A DNA stretch of 64,000 bases from Brasilonema sennae CENA114. GTDB lineage: Bacteria; Cyanobacteriota; Cyanobacteriia; Cyanobacteriales; Nostocaceae. The position numbers and the translations under genes were made by a program. The DNA lies in NCBI RefSeq assembly GCF_006968745.1, contig NZ_CP030118.1:4616399-4680398 (forward strand), given 5' to 3'. Position 1 is the first letter of the stretch; the number at the start of each line of letters is the position of its first letter. The notes under the pieces were generated by a model. That model did no database searches, was not told the origin of the DNA, and worked only from the letters and a program-made list of their open reading frames with translations. Below, one piece after another: positions 1 to 9,579 of the stretch.

Positions 1-510
1 AGATCTACCAGTGGTTTAAACAAATCCCTGTTACCTTTGGAAAAGTAACCGGATTCAATCTGGTCAATCGCTTGTTTAAGTTGAGGATTACTGTTGTAAT
101 AATCCCACGGATGGTAGCCTTGAGCTTTCATTTGTGAAACTTGCTGTGCCGTCAGTCCAAAGAGGAAGAAATTTTCGTGTCCGACGCGATCGCCCCAAAG
201 GGGCGATTGCGAATTTCAATATTCGCCCCATCCAGTGTACCAATCGTCAATGTGCCATTCATCGCAAAGTTCATTTTATATCAAATCCGTTTGTATCAGA
301 ATTATTTCTCCCTCTTCTCTCTCTGCGTTCTCTGCGCCTCTGCGGTTTTTTAATGATTCAGATGTTACCGGATTTAATATTACTCGTGCCAGAAGCTTCT
401 TTACCAGCAGTCGAGATTTGTTCCGAAACATCAGCCGCTGAATATATTCGCTGTGCTAATGCCATATTGTAGTTTGCTAGAAAAACCACTTTAAGGCGAG
501 ACCCAAGGTA
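1..510 (-). pseudogene. glgP: glycogen phosphorylase remnant (C-terminal part, interrupted)
   Basis: Read on the complement, this stretch carries consecutive blocks of the C-terminal catalytic half of glycogen phosphorylase: RLKVVFLANYN, then STAGKEASGTSNIK (the pyridoxal-phosphate site region), then NGTLTIGTLDGANIEIR, then ENFFLFGLTAQQV continuing to the window edge. The blocks do not share one open frame. A repeat of about 103 bp (278-380) lies inside the cofactor-site block and brings stops. A short palindromic HIP-like insertion around 182-210 shifts the frame between the IEIR and ENFFLFG blocks. Homology fades upstream of about 510, so the N-terminal two thirds are missing here. The rest lies outside the window. 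The family assignment is firm; whether any product is made is very doubtful. Confidence 0.8.
278..380. repeat. MITE-like element (GCAGAGGCGCAGAGAACGC family), copy 1
   Basis: Imperfect terminal inverted repeats of about 29 bp begin ATATCAAATCCG on the left and, on the complement of the right end, ATATTAAATCCGG. The core on the complement contains AACCGCAGAGGCGCAGAGAA. A second copy lies at 40463-40566. This copy interrupts the glycogen phosphorylase remnant. Confidence 0.75.
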
Positions 511-589
511 GTGTTAAGCTGTTTTCAATCAAACCTGATGAGTGATGGAGATGGAGCGATTTTGTAATATTTTTATATTTTCTAATTTC

Positions 590-1891
590 TTAAGCTTTTT
601 CCTCAACCTTGGATGTTGGCAAGTACTTTTGTAATACCTCCCCAACCAACAAAAAGAAAATCCCACTTAGAATTCCTATTCCCATGATGTTCAATTCAAC
701 GCTACCAAATCCTCCTATAATATCAGGACTTATAAGTGTTATAATGAGTAATGAAAAAGCCGAAAAACTACTTATTGTTAAAGACAGCTTTACGCTTTGT
801 TTGGAGAAGTTATAGCGTTCCGTTTGAGCGATTAAATAAGCAACAAAAGGAGCAAACACCGCTCCTACATATGCTGCATAAAAATACACAATCAGATTAA
901 CAATCTCCCCACCTTTCAAAGCAACGGCAAGACTAAACAGAGCATTTGCAGCAGTGACGAGTAGCCGACTCCAAACAGATGCAGGCAGAATATTGAAGTC
1001 CAAAATTGTCTTGGTTTGCACTCGCAAAATACTGCTGCCAATACCCAGCGCTGGAACCAGTAAAGACATAATCATCACTATACCTAAAGGCTTGTCGGTG
1101 CCACCGCCAACCCAAGCTAGGATAAATGGGAGAGCTTGTTTACCATCAATACCAGCAGGCAAAATTCCTGCGTTCTGTGCTGCGACAACAACTGTTGAAG
1201 GTAAAAAAGCAAGCAGTAGTAGCAAAATTGCAGCTATTGTACACCCTCGATACAGGCTGTTTTCATCTTTTGCTTGGACAAGAAACTGCTGATACTTCAT
1301 ATCTATAGGTACCAGCAGAATTGTAGACAATGAGACGCCCACTATAGTTGGCAAACTCATATGCTTGAGTGAGCTAGCAAATTCTATGGGCGATCGCACA
1401 TAATCACCAAAAGCGTGTAACACCCACAGTCCATAAAGCAAAGCCAAAAAGTTCAGAATCAGTAACCCGCGGAATATCCAGCCTGCTTTTTTTATTGGGA
1501 GTAAAGAAATGATTGCAAACAGGATAGCCAAAACAACCATCGTCGGGAGAGTGGGTATTCCGAAAACCTTGAGAATAAAAGCTCCAGAAATCAACTGAAC
1601 GGCTTCAATACCAATCAGCGATAACCACGACATCAGGCTGACAAAAACTTTTACCCCATCTCCGTAGGCAGAACCTAGCAATGTCCAAATTGGCTCTGTT
1701 CGCTTCCAGTAAAATTTTGCCAGTCCTAAAAGAGCTATTGTACCAAAGCCAAGGGAGACAGTATAGAGACTGCCAGCAGCCCCTAAAGTTAGTGATTTCT
1801 CAGCGGTTCCTAAAACAAACCCCAAACCGTAATGCGCGGATACTAGCAAGGCTGCTAGCGAGAAGGTGTCGAGTCTGCGCTCTAAAGCCAT
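590..1891 (-). CDS. multi-pass membrane permease (sodium/solute symporter-like)
   Basis: A 433-residue, strongly hydrophobic protein with about 11-12 predicted membrane segments starting at residue 12. The N-terminal segment HYGLGFVLGTAEKSLTLG has the broken-helix, glycine-rich look of the first transmembrane helix of LeuT-fold transporters such as sodium:solute symporters. The substrate cannot be read from sequence. It lies 26 bp downstream of a small 81-codon gene on the same strand, which suggests a two-gene transcript. An APC-type exchanger is an alternative. The protein is clearly real and membrane-embedded; the subfamily is an inference. Confidence 0.7.
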   Translation of the reverse strand: MALERRLDTFSLAALLVSAHYGLGFVLGTAEKSLTLGAAGSLYTVSLGFGTIALLGLAKFYWKRTEPIWTLLGSAYGDGVKVFVSLMSWLSLIGIEAVQLISGAFILKVFGIPTLPTMVVLAILFAIISLLPIKKAGWIFRGLLILNFLALLYGLWVLHAFGDYVRSPIEFASSLKHMSLPTIVGVSLSTILLVPIDMKYQQFLVQAKDENSLYRGCTIAAILLLLLAFLPSTVVVAAQNAGILPAGIDGKQALPFILAWVGGGTDKPLGIVMIMSLLVPALGIGSSILRVQTKTILDFNILPASVWSRLLVTAANALFSLAVALKGGEIVNLIVYFYAAYVGAVFAPFVAYLIAQTERYNFSKQSVKLSLTISSFSAFSLLIITLISPDIIGGFGSVELNIMGIGILSGIFFLLVGEVLQKYLPTSKVEEKA

Positions 1892-1917
1892 ATTGGCATC
1901 TGCTCCACAAATTTTTT

Positions 1918-2163
1918 TTAAATTTCCCCGTGAATTTTTACTGGCTCGTGGCTAGACTTCATTAACTCGTAGAGATCATAAGCATATAAATCTTCCTGAC
2001 TTGGCTCATCAGTCTGACTTGTTGCCACAATTGGGTCATTGTATGCTTTCGTTCTACCAATCAGTAAAAGTTTTTTTCCGGCACACTCTCCAATTAATCT
2101 GAACTGATGGTCGGGAAAAAAGTTGACTTCATCTGTATATAACGTATGATTTTTGATCGGCAT
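1918..2163 (-). CDS. small hypothetical protein upstream of the permease
   Basis: An 81-residue soluble, acidic protein with no motif I recognise. It has a good ribosome binding site (GAGGAG five bases before the ATG) and is followed after 26 bp by the permease gene, so the two are probably co-transcribed. It contains the phrase GKKLLLIGRTKAYNDPIV and an acidic C-terminal half. It could be a regulatory partner of the transporter, but this rests only on adjacency. Confidence 0.55.
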   Translation of the reverse strand: MPIKNHTLYTDEVNFFPDHQFRLIGECAGKKLLLIGRTKAYNDPIVATSQTDEPSQEDLYAYDLYELMKSSHEPVKIHGEI

Positions 2164-3401
2164 ATTTTCTCCTCAATTCTTATAAAAGGTGCGACTGGTT
2201 AAAATTAATTCTCAACCTTTAGTTGGGAAAGATGCTGATTCTTCGTAGTCAAGGGAATTGCTAGTAGAGATGCACACAATTACTTAAATTTTTGACTTTT
2301 GAATTCACAAAAGATACAGGCTCTTCCCTAAAGGAAATCAACAGATATATGTTTACACTGCCAGTAATGAAAGGCAATGTTAGCAAGGAGAACCTGGGGA
2401 CAACAGCTTGGAATCAGCAGATGCCATAGGTACTCGTTCCAATGCCGACGGAGTTAGCTGACGGGCTAAGACTGGAAGGTGTCTCTCCATTCAAGATTCG
2501 CCCCAATACATTGGTTCCTCCGCTTCTAACCCAGAGTTGAAGTTTTTCAGCAACTAGACTGGATTGAATTAGGCAAGTTTTACCCATACATTCACTAAAA
2601 CTATACTGAAACGTCCAAAGAGTCAATCCATCTTAACTTCCCACATCAGGACGAGTGCTATTTAACAACTTATCTGGTTAATATTTACGGTGAATTGTAT
2701 TAATAATGCTCTGATGGTGGATGCTTCAGTAATTGGTGAGGAAACGTATATGAGTCAAACCTCATATCTTTACAAATTATACCCAAGAATAAAAAGATTG
2801 CTCAGGTGCTGAAATACCTATTTTTTAGGGATACTGCAAGCGCCATGACTGCCATACTTGTCAAGCTTAAAAATTAGCAACAGCCTTAATTGGCTGTTAC
2901 TAGTTAGGAAAAATCATATGATTGACCAAATTGTAAACCAAACTTTAATCAACTTGCACCATATAGCAATCCGTGCAGGAGTTGTGAAATTACTCGTTGA
3001 GGTAGGGAACGCTCTGCACAGGCTATGCCAACACAAATGAAATAGGACTGCCATAGCAGACTTTCAAGCTAAAAAACTTCCGTAGCCGCCGCCTGAGGGC
3101 AAAGCGGATGCTGTGCGAACGGCGATCGCCCTTGGCGGCTCCCTTTGGGAGCATCGCACAGTATTGAGCTATGTAACACCTTTGGTTGTGATGGCTTTAC
3201 GAAGTTTAACCATTGTTTAGTTAAACACATAAAACACGGGTCAGCTACCAACTTTATAGAATTATAAGCTTTCCACAGATGTTTTAGTTTTGTCAGAGAG
3301 GATGCCTACACAGTTCGTTCCACACAAATGCTCTCGTAAGCTTATTAACTTCCCACCTCAGGATGAGTGCTATTTAACAACTTATCTGGTTAAGATTTAC
3401 G
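2164..3401. other. intergenic region with duplicated gene start and HIP-rich repeat
   Basis: About 1.2 kb without a convincing intact gene. It holds a degraded copy of the antiporter 5' region (2633-2740), a HIP1-rich palindromic repeat at about 3080-3170 (GGCGATCGCCCTTGGCGGCT followed by CCCTTTGGGAG) that resembles sequence at 55830-55865, and the antiporter leader. A 70-codon minus-strand reading frame at 2414-2626 has no recognisable product. Confidence 0.5.
2633..2740 (+). repeat. duplicated leader and first codons of the antiporter gene (degraded copy)
   Basis: This segment matches 3345-3452 over about 108 bp with few changes. It covers roughly 57 bp of leader plus the first 17 codons of the Na+/H+ antiporter. 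In this copy the start codon is GTG, and the frame runs on for about 39 codons before a stop. It is either a remnant of a decayed tandem paralogue or a partial segmental duplication. Confidence 0.8.
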
Positions 3402-4991
3402 ATGAATTGTATTAATCATGCTTTTATGATGGATGCTTCGGTAATTGGTGAACAAGTCATTGCTACAAACTTAAAGCAGTTTCTTTTGGTACTTGCAGTT
3501 TCTTTAGGGGTGGCGACAATATCACAGATATTTAGCTGGTTTCGGCAAATACCTTACACTTTACTTTTAGTCATTGTAGGCTTAGGGTTAGCTTTTGCCG
3601 ATGTTCGTTTAGTGGATCTTTCTCCAGAATTAATTTTGTTTATTTTTCTACCACCATTACTTTTTGAAGCAGCATGGAATTTAAAATGGTCGAATTTAAA
3701 GCGGGATTTGTTGCCAATTACTCTTTATGCAGTTATTGGGGTTGTGATTTCAATAGTGGGGATGGCAATAGGTTTAAATAAATTTGCAGGAATCTCACTC
3801 ACAACGGCTTTACTCATCGGGGCTAGTCTTTGTGCCACGGATCCAGTTTCAGTCACTGCTTTATTTCGGGAATTGGGCGTTCCTAGTCGTTTGACAACAT
3901 TAATTGAAGGTGAAAGCTTGTTCAATGATGGCATGGCAGTTGTTGCTTTTAGTTTTTTAGTGCAACTGCCTTTAGGAACAGCTGAATTAGAATTAAAACC
4001 AATTGTGGTAGAACTTTTTACAGTTGTTGGTATTGGTATGGCGGTTGGAGGACTCATTGGTTTTGGGATCTCTTACCTCACCCAACGTTTCGATTTACCA
4101 CTTGTGGAACAGTCTTTAACTTTAGTTTCTACCTATGCAACATATCTTATTGTTGAGGAGTTAGGTGGATCTGGAGTCATTGGGGTTGTGACGACAGGGT
4201 TGATCTTGGGCAATTTTGGTTCTCGGATTGGTATGAACCCGCGTACTCGGGTTATCGTGACTGAGTTCTGGGAATTTCTGGCGTTTTTTGTGAACTCAAT
4301 TGTCTTTCTGTTGATTGGGGATCAGATACGGTATGCCAGTTTGGAGGAAAACTTAACAATCATTGCAGTGACAGTAGGGGTAATGATTTTAAGTCGGGCA
4401 ATTGCAATATTGTCTTTAAGTCAATTAAGCAATCTTTTACAAGCATCAAAAATTACTTTACCTGAACAAACTATACTCTGGTGGGGCGGGGTGCGCGGTT
4501 CTGTTTCTATTGCTTTGGCTTTGAGTGTACCCACAATTGTAGTAGAGCGAGAAAAAATTATTGCTACAGTTTTTGGTGCAGTATTATTTACTTTGCTATT
4601 CCAAGGATTAAGTATCAAACCTTTATTACAAAAGCTTAACTTTCTGGGTGACCAGTCCTTACGCGAGCGATATTTAGAAATAGTTGCACGGACTGTTGCT
4701 CTCAATCGTGTCTTACAACACCTTCAAGTAGACCAAAGACCTGGTGTAGACCCAGAGTTTTACCGCTATCAAGAAGCACTGGTTAAAGGAGAAATTGAAA
4801 ATTTAGAAGCGCAAATTAACCAGCTACAGGATGAGCATCCAAACATCCGCAACTTTCCAGCTGAACAACTCCGAGGAGAACTTTTGGCTATTGAAGCAGA
4901 TACCTATGCTGAATTTCTGCGGACAGGTCAGTTAAATAAAGAACTTTCTCCATTGCTGGAAGATGTTTTGCAAAATAGTGAGGGGATTTGA
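3402..4991 (+). CDS. Na+/H+ antiporter, CPA1 (NhaP/NHE-like) family
   Basis: A 529-residue protein with about 12 membrane segments (residues 25-410) and a cytoplasmic helical C-terminus (about 415-529). Signature motifs of the CPA1 family are visible: GASLCATDPVSVTALFREL with the ion-binding TDP, and EGESLFNDGMAVVAF with the conserved FNDG. It exchanges sodium (or potassium) for protons across the plasma membrane. ATG at 3402 is supported by conservation of leader and early codons in the upstream duplicate, although internal ATGs at 3426 and 3429 are also possible because conserved hydrophobic sequence starts only near residue 20. It stands alone; the next gene starts 131 bp downstream. Confidence 0.9.
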   Translation: MNCINHAFMMDASVIGEQVIATNLKQFLLVLAVSLGVATISQIFSWFRQIPYTLLLVIVGLGLAFADVRLVDLSPELILFIFLPPLLFEAAWNLKWSNLKRDLLPITLYAVIGVVISIVGMAIGLNKFAGISLTTALLIGASLCATDPVSVTALFRELGVPSRLTTLIEGESLFNDGMAVVAFSFLVQLPLGTAELELKPIVVELFTVVGIGMAVGGLIGFGISYLTQRFDLPLVEQSLTLVSTYATYLIVEELGGSGVIGVVTTGLILGNFGSRIGMNPRTRVIVTEFWEFLAFFVNSIVFLLIGDQIRYASLEENLTIIAVTVGVMILSRAIAILSLSQLSNLLQASKITLPEQTILWWGGVRGSVSIALALSVPTIVVEREKIIATVFGAVLFTLLFQGLSIKPLLQKLNFLGDQSLRERYLEIVARTVALNRVLQHLQVDQRPGVDPEFYRYQEALVKGEIENLEAQINQLQDEHPNIRNFPAEQLRGELLAIEADTYAEFLRTGQLNKELSPLLEDVLQNSEGI

Positions 4992-5122
4992 AATATACAG
5001 ATAAATTCTTCTATAGAAGCTTCGAGATATCTTTGCGATGTTAGTTTCTGATAAAATCCTTACGGTGAAAACGTACTCCAACGTAACATAACAGTCGTAA
5101 AAGAGTTGTATCTATCGAAGTT

Positions 5123-6217
5123 ATGATAACAGCTAATGTTGACACAAATCCATTAGATCAAGACTCCTCTAATTGGTCTGCCTTGTTGCAGCAACTGTTA
5201 GAGCGTCAATCACTTTCGGTATCTCAAGCTTCTAACTTAATGTCTGGTTGGCTACAAGAAGCCATTCCCCCTGTGTTATCGGGTGCTATTTTAGCAGCAA
5301 TTCAAGCCAAGGGAGTGTCTGCCGAAGAGTTACTTGGCATGGTTGAGGTTTTATATTCTCAATCTAACAAACCAGCGCAACGAGATTTGATTGTTGGTAA
5401 CTCACCACTTGTAGATACTTGTGGTACTGGGGGAGATGGAGCATCAACATTTAATATTTCCACTGCTGTTGCTTTTGTGACTGCTGCTGCTGGGGTAAAA
5501 GTGGCTAAACATGGTAATCGTTCAGCATCTGGAAAAACTGGTTCAGCAGACGTGTTAGAAGCTTTGGGTGTTAATCTTAAAGCAAGTCTGGAGAAAACTC
5601 AAGAAGCTGTGAGCGCAGTTGGCATGACTTTCTTGTTTGCACCCGATTGGCATCCAGCTCTCAAAGTTCTCGCCCCTTTACGAAAAACTCTGAAAGTACG
5701 CACAATTTTTAATTTGTTAGGTCCATTAATTAATCCCTTAAAACCAACAGGACAGGTTATTGGTGTCAACTCTCCGGTTTTGGTAGAAACTTTTGCTAAG
5801 GTTTTAAATCAATTAGGGACTCGCCGCGCAATTACACTTCACGGACGCGAAAAATTAGATGAAGCAGGGTTGGGAGATAAAACTGATTTGGCTGTGTTGT
5901 CAAACCAACAAATACACCTGATCGAACTTTCTCCACAACAGCTAGGCTTAAACCCTGCTCCCATTAGTGAATTACGGGGTGGGGATGTTGAAGAGAATGC
6001 AGAAATTCTCAAAGCTGTTCTTCAAGGTAAAGGGACTGGGCCACAGCAAGATGTGGTTGCTCTCAATGCAGCGTTTGCACTGTATGTGGGCGAAGCAGTA
6101 CCAGATCAAGCAGATGATTATCAAACTTTTTCTCAAGCTGTTATTGTTGCTAAGGAAATTCTCCAAAGTGGACTTGCTTGGAAAAAGTTGGAACAGCTTG
6201 CTGAATTTTTGAAGTGA
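5123..6217 (+). CDS. trpD: anthranilate phosphoribosyltransferase
   Basis: A 364-residue enzyme transferring phosphoribose from PRPP to anthranilate in tryptophan synthesis. The PRPP-binding motif DTCGTGGDGASTFNIS is near residue 95, followed by KHGNRSASGKTGSADVLEALG and the anthranilate-contact region NLLGPLINPLKP. Length and domain order (small helical N-terminal domain, then the alpha/beta domain) are typical. It is monocistronic here, with no other trp genes adjacent, as is common in cyanobacteria where the trp genes are scattered. Confidence 0.96.
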   Translation: MITANVDTNPLDQDSSNWSALLQQLLERQSLSVSQASNLMSGWLQEAIPPVLSGAILAAIQAKGVSAEELLGMVEVLYSQSNKPAQRDLIVGNSPLVDTCGTGGDGASTFNISTAVAFVTAAAGVKVAKHGNRSASGKTGSADVLEALGVNLKASLEKTQEAVSAVGMTFLFAPDWHPALKVLAPLRKTLKVRTIFNLLGPLINPLKPTGQVIGVNSPVLVETFAKVLNQLGTRRAITLHGREKLDEAGLGDKTDLAVLSNQQIHLIELSPQQLGLNPAPISELRGGDVEENAEILKAVLQGKGTGPQQDVVALNAAFALYVGEAVPDQADDYQTFSQAVIVAKEILQSGLAWKKLEQLAEFLK

Positions 6218-6329
6218 AAGATAATCTGCAAGAACATTGAAGAAAGCAGAGGGCAAAGGGATCAATTGGATGGGGATTGATACCCCAATCAATTATGGAA
6301 GAAACATCTTTTGCCTGTTCCCTGTTCCC

Positions 6330-6968
6330 TATAGCGGTTCTCACTTCGGTGCAATATAGTCGTCACCTCACCCCGCATTTGAGTCTCGCAAACGCTCCCC
6401 TCTCCTTAGCAAGGAGAGGGGTTGGGGAGCCAGTGCTGTGGGGAGCCAGTACTGCCAAGAGTTGTGCCTTGCGGAGCCAGTACTTGATGAGGGTTTCCCT
6501 CACTTGGTATCTGGTGAGACCAGCGCTGCAGGAGGGTCTCCCTCCGTAGGCGACTGGCGAACCCGAAGGGCGTCGGGTTAAGCGCGTTGTGGCAACTAGC
6601 CCCGATAGGCGTAGCCGTGCCGCAGGCATAGGGGGCGCTACGCAAACCCAGAGGGTCTCCCGACCTAGGTATCTGGTGAGACAGCGCTGCAGGAGGTGAG
6701 ACCAGTGCTGCGGGAGGGTCTCCCGACAGCCAGGCATCTGGCGAACCCGAAGGGGTCTCCCGACCTAGGCGACTGCGTAAGCGCAAAGCGCACGCGGCTT
6801 GGGCGTAAGCGCAAGCGCACGCTAAGAGCGAACGCGTAAGCGTGTCCCTTTGGGACTTACGCGTAGCGTCTCCGCAGGAGATACCCGAAGGGCGTCCGGG
6901 TCCCCCGACTTGAGGCACCTGGCGTGGTGAGGTTAAAAATGTACTTCATGCAAATGAGAACCGCTATA
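6330..6968. repeat. composite MITE, TATAGCGGTTCTCA family, enlarged copy
   Basis: Terminal inverted repeats TATAGCGGTTCTCA (6330) and TGAGAACCGCTATA (ending 6968), with further complementarity into TCACCTCACC/GTGGTGAGGT. The interior is built of reiterated GC-rich modules such as GGGTCTCCCGACCTAGG, GGCATCTGGCGAACCCGAAG and GAGACCAGTGCTGC. The same modules occur at 9860-10060 and 56880-57060. Reading frames inside it on both strands are by-products of the repeats. It sits between trpD and the NADH dehydrogenase gene. Confidence 0.8.
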
Positions 6969-6982
6969 TTCCCTATTCCCTA

Positions 6983-8347
6983 TTAATTCTTTTTCTCGTC
7001 ATCTCCTAACATATGAAGTAATTTTTTTGCACCCAAAGCACCCATAACTGCATCACCAACAACTTCCACAGCCTGTACTACTTTCTTGCCAACATCATGG
7101 AGATTTATGTGGTTGTGAAAAATCTCCTCACTTAGCCACTCAGTAGTAGCTTTCAAATTATGAATTGGTGTTGGCAATAACCTCAAATAAGTGGCTTGGC
7201 GGATTAAGTGAGCAGGTTCACCCTTGACTTCTAAGACGTCGTAAATGTTAGCAGCAGCATCATTTAACCCAAGCTTAAGAAGAGTTCCGCGTAAGCTTAC
7301 TTTGACAGGTTTGGGATCATTTCCTGAGGCAATGGCTTTTAAATTCTCAGCAATTGTTATTCCTTGTTGATAGGCAACTTGTGCAGTTGGTGGTAATGAA
7401 GCATCTTCTACAACAGCACAATCACCTCCTACAAAAACTTCAGGAAAATCTTGTAATTGTAGGGTTTGCGTGACTTTCAATCGACCGCGTTTGTCTCGAT
7501 TTTCATCTGGAATTGGTAAGTCTTTGATCAGCGGATGGGTGTCAGTACCTGTTGTCCAAATTGTGGTGGATGTTACAAGTGTCTCAGATTTACCATCACG
7601 CTTATACTCAACTGTGCTGGGACTTATCGCTGTGACTTCTGCTTCCAAAAGTATCTCTATTTCCACAGTGCGTTTTTGCAAACTCTTCCCAGCAATTTCA
7701 CGCATTGAATCCCTGTCACCTTTAAGGATTTCCTTGCTGTTATTAATGAGTACAATCCGCACTTCTTGAGGGTTACCTTTAAGCGCTGCATACCAATCTG
7801 GTAAAAAATCTGCTAAAGTGGCTGCGATTTCCACACCTGAAGGACCACCACCAATGATTGCGACTGTGAGTAGTTTACGACGTTGTTCTGGATCTTCGGT
7901 TTGTGCGGCTTTTTGGAAACAGTTACGCAAATGTTGATCAATGGCGATCGCATCTTTTTGCGTCCGAAAAGGTAAAGCATACTCTTTTGCTCCCTCAACA
8001 CCAAAGTAGCCAGTGACGCTACCTAAAGCTAAGACTAAGTTGCTGTAGTTGTAGGAAGTTCCAGAAGTTAACTTGACTTGTCGTTGATGCAAATCAATCG
8101 ATTCTACTGTATCTTGAACAAAAGTTACACCGCTACCCTTGAGTAATTCTGCAAAACGTGGTACTACCTGAAAAGCATCCATCTCACCACTAAAATACTC
8201 ATAGAGTAATGGCTTAAAGCAAAAGCGTTCGTTGCTATCAATTAAGATGATTGAGTCAGGATAGTCTTGGTTAGCAAGATGTAACGCTGTAAAAAGCCCA
8301 CTAAAGCCACCACCTAAAATAATTGTTTGAGAAACTGGATTGCTCAT
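6983..8347 (-). CDS. type II NADH dehydrogenase (NDH-2, FAD-dependent pyridine nucleotide-disulfide oxidoreductase)
   Basis: A 454-residue flavoprotein when started at ATG 8347 (MSNPVSQTIILGGGFSG). An FAD dinucleotide-binding motif GGGFSGLFTALHLA is at the N-terminus, and a second Rossmann motif for NAD(P)H, VAIIGGGPSGVEIAATLAD, is near residue 160. VFVGGDCAVVED near residue 310 is the C-terminal FAD-contact motif. It passes electrons from NAD(P)H to the quinone pool without proton pumping and is peripheral to the membrane. The reading frame is open upstream to 8536, but the extra 63 residues look non-conserved. A short upstream reading frame overlaps the start. Similar to cyanobacterial Ndb proteins; the paralogue cannot be assigned. 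Confidence 0.88.
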   Translation of the reverse strand: MSNPVSQTIILGGGFSGLFTALHLANQDYPDSIILIDSNERFCFKPLLYEYFSGEMDAFQVVPRFAELLKGSGVTFVQDTVESIDLHQRQVKLTSGTSYNYSNLVLALGSVTGYFGVEGAKEYALPFRTQKDAIAIDQHLRNCFQKAAQTEDPEQRRKLLTVAIIGGGPSGVEIAATLADFLPDWYAALKGNPQEVRIVLINNSKEILKGDRDSMREIAGKSLQKRTVEIEILLEAEVTAISPSTVEYKRDGKSETLVTSTTIWTTGTDTHPLIKDLPIPDENRDKRGRLKVTQTLQLQDFPEVFVGGDCAVVEDASLPPTAQVAYQQGITIAENLKAIASGNDPKPVKVSLRGTLLKLGLNDAAANIYDVLEVKGEPAHLIRQATYLRLLPTPIHNLKATTEWLSEEIFHNHINLHDVGKKVVQAVEVVGDAVMGALGAKKLLHMLGDDEKKN

Positions 8348-8370
8348 AACTGATAAACTAGATTGCTCAT
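8344..8370 (-). promoter_or_regulatory. 8-codon upstream ORF overlapping the NDH-2 start (ATGA)
   Basis: ATG at 8370 encodes MSNLVYQL and stops with TGA at 8344, overlapping the NDH-2 ATG (8345-8347) as ATGA. The first ten bases, ATGAGCAATC, repeat at the real start 23 bp later, so this looks like a small tandem duplication of the start region. The nearest Shine-Dalgarno (AGGAG at 8383-8387) serves the upstream ATG. Translational coupling is possible; this is inference. Confidence 0.45.
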
Positions 8371-8646
8371 AAGATGATTTTTCTCCTATGGGTTTAAAAA
8401 AAATGTAGTCAAAGTAACCTAGCAGGCTGCTTGGAAAGTGTCCTATTGTACCAAAATTATTGAGAATCTTTCTAAATCCAAGCGGGTGTGATGATTTTAA
8501 GTACAGCCACTTATGCCGTCTTTGTGGTAAAAACAACAGCGAGCAAAATGTTGTAATTATCGCATAGGTAAAGCCATAGAACTATTTCGTACAACAAACT
8601 AATATAAGTAAAGAACGTTGATTTCTATAAATGGATTTCAATAAAT

Positions 8647-9579
8647 ATGCTGAAACAATTTTCCTGGAATTTTAACAATTTTCCATTAGGCAAAAAGCTA
8701 ACTGTATTACTGCTCATTATATTTATTGCAGGAATTACTCTGAGTGGTATAGCTTTGTCTGGGATCCTAAATTACAAAGCTCAAGATGAAGTGAGTTCAA
8801 ATGGTAAATTGCTGTTTCGGACTATAAACTCTGTCCGATCTTATACCAATGATGAAGTTAATCCCGAGTTGGAAGCACGCTTAGGAAAGGATGAATTTGC
8901 AGCACAGACTATCCCTGCTTACTCAGCACGGAAAGTTTTTGAAAAGCTACGAAATGAGGACGAAGCCTATAAAGATTTTTTCTATAAGGAGGCGATGCTG
9001 AATCCAACAAATCCTCGGGATAAAGCTGATAGCTTTGAGACAGAACTTATACAAAAATTCCGTCAAGACAAAAAGCTTCCATTTTTGTCAGGATTCCGCC
9101 CTTTTGATAACGAGAATTTTTATTATATTGCGCGTCCCTTAGCGATAACCGAATCTAGTTGCTTGAGATGTCACAGCACACCAGATGTTGCACCCAAGAA
9201 CATGATTGCGACTTATGGAACAGAAAATGGATTTGGATGGAAATTAAATCTTATTAATGGTGTTCAGATAGTTTCTATTCCTGCTAGCCAAGTCTTCCAG
9301 AAAGCTAATCAATCGTTTGTATTAGTGATGGGAATCGTGACTATCATTTTTGCGATCGCCATATACATGGCTAACTTCTGGCTGACGCGATATGTTGTAC
9401 GACCGATTAAACGTGTCGTCCGTGTTGCAGAAGCTGTTAGTACTGGTGATATGGATGCAGAGTTTGAGAAAGTAGCTAACGATGAGGTGGGCAGTTTGGT
9501 GGAAGCTTTCACACGCATGAAGATAAGTTTAGTTATGGCAATTAAAAGTTTTGAACGATATCGTGGAGGAAATCAGTGA
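8647..9579 (+). CDS. DUF3365 heme-binding sensor protein with HAMP domain
   Basis: A 310-residue protein: membrane helix (about 18-40), periplasmic Tll0287-like DUF3365 domain (about 45-220) containing the heme-attachment motif CLRCH, second membrane helix (about 225-245), then a HAMP domain (about 246-300) beginning VVRPIKRVVRVAEAVS. In this family the c-type heme binds through CxxCH and is proposed to sense redox state or small ligands. It ends soon after HAMP, so no kinase or cyclase output is present. It may act through a partner, or its output domain was lost when the repeats downstream (9721-10097) were inserted. Confidence 0.82.
   Translation: MLKQFSWNFNNFPLGKKLTVLLLIIFIAGITLSGIALSGILNYKAQDEVSSNGKLLFRTINSVRSYTNDEVNPELEARLGKDEFAAQTIPAYSARKVFEKLRNEDEAYKDFFYKEAMLNPTNPRDKADSFETELIQKFRQDKKLPFLSGFRPFDNENFYYIARPLAITESSCLRCHSTPDVAPKNMIATYGTENGFGWKLNLINGVQIVSIPASQVFQKANQSFVLVMGIVTIIFAIAIYMANFWLTRYVVRPIKRVVRVAEAVSTGDMDAEFEKVANDEVGSLVEAFTRMKISLVMAIKSFERYRGGNQ

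Noticed and set aside
2414..2626. 70-codon minus-strand frame in the antiporter upstream region
   Set aside because: No recognisable product, no ribosome binding site judged good, and low-complexity composition; left as unassigned sequence.
6277..6918. Several frames of 90-170 codons on both strands
   Set aside because: They are by-products of GC-rich MITE modules; the same peptides recur wherever the modules occur (9726-10135, 56547-57108).
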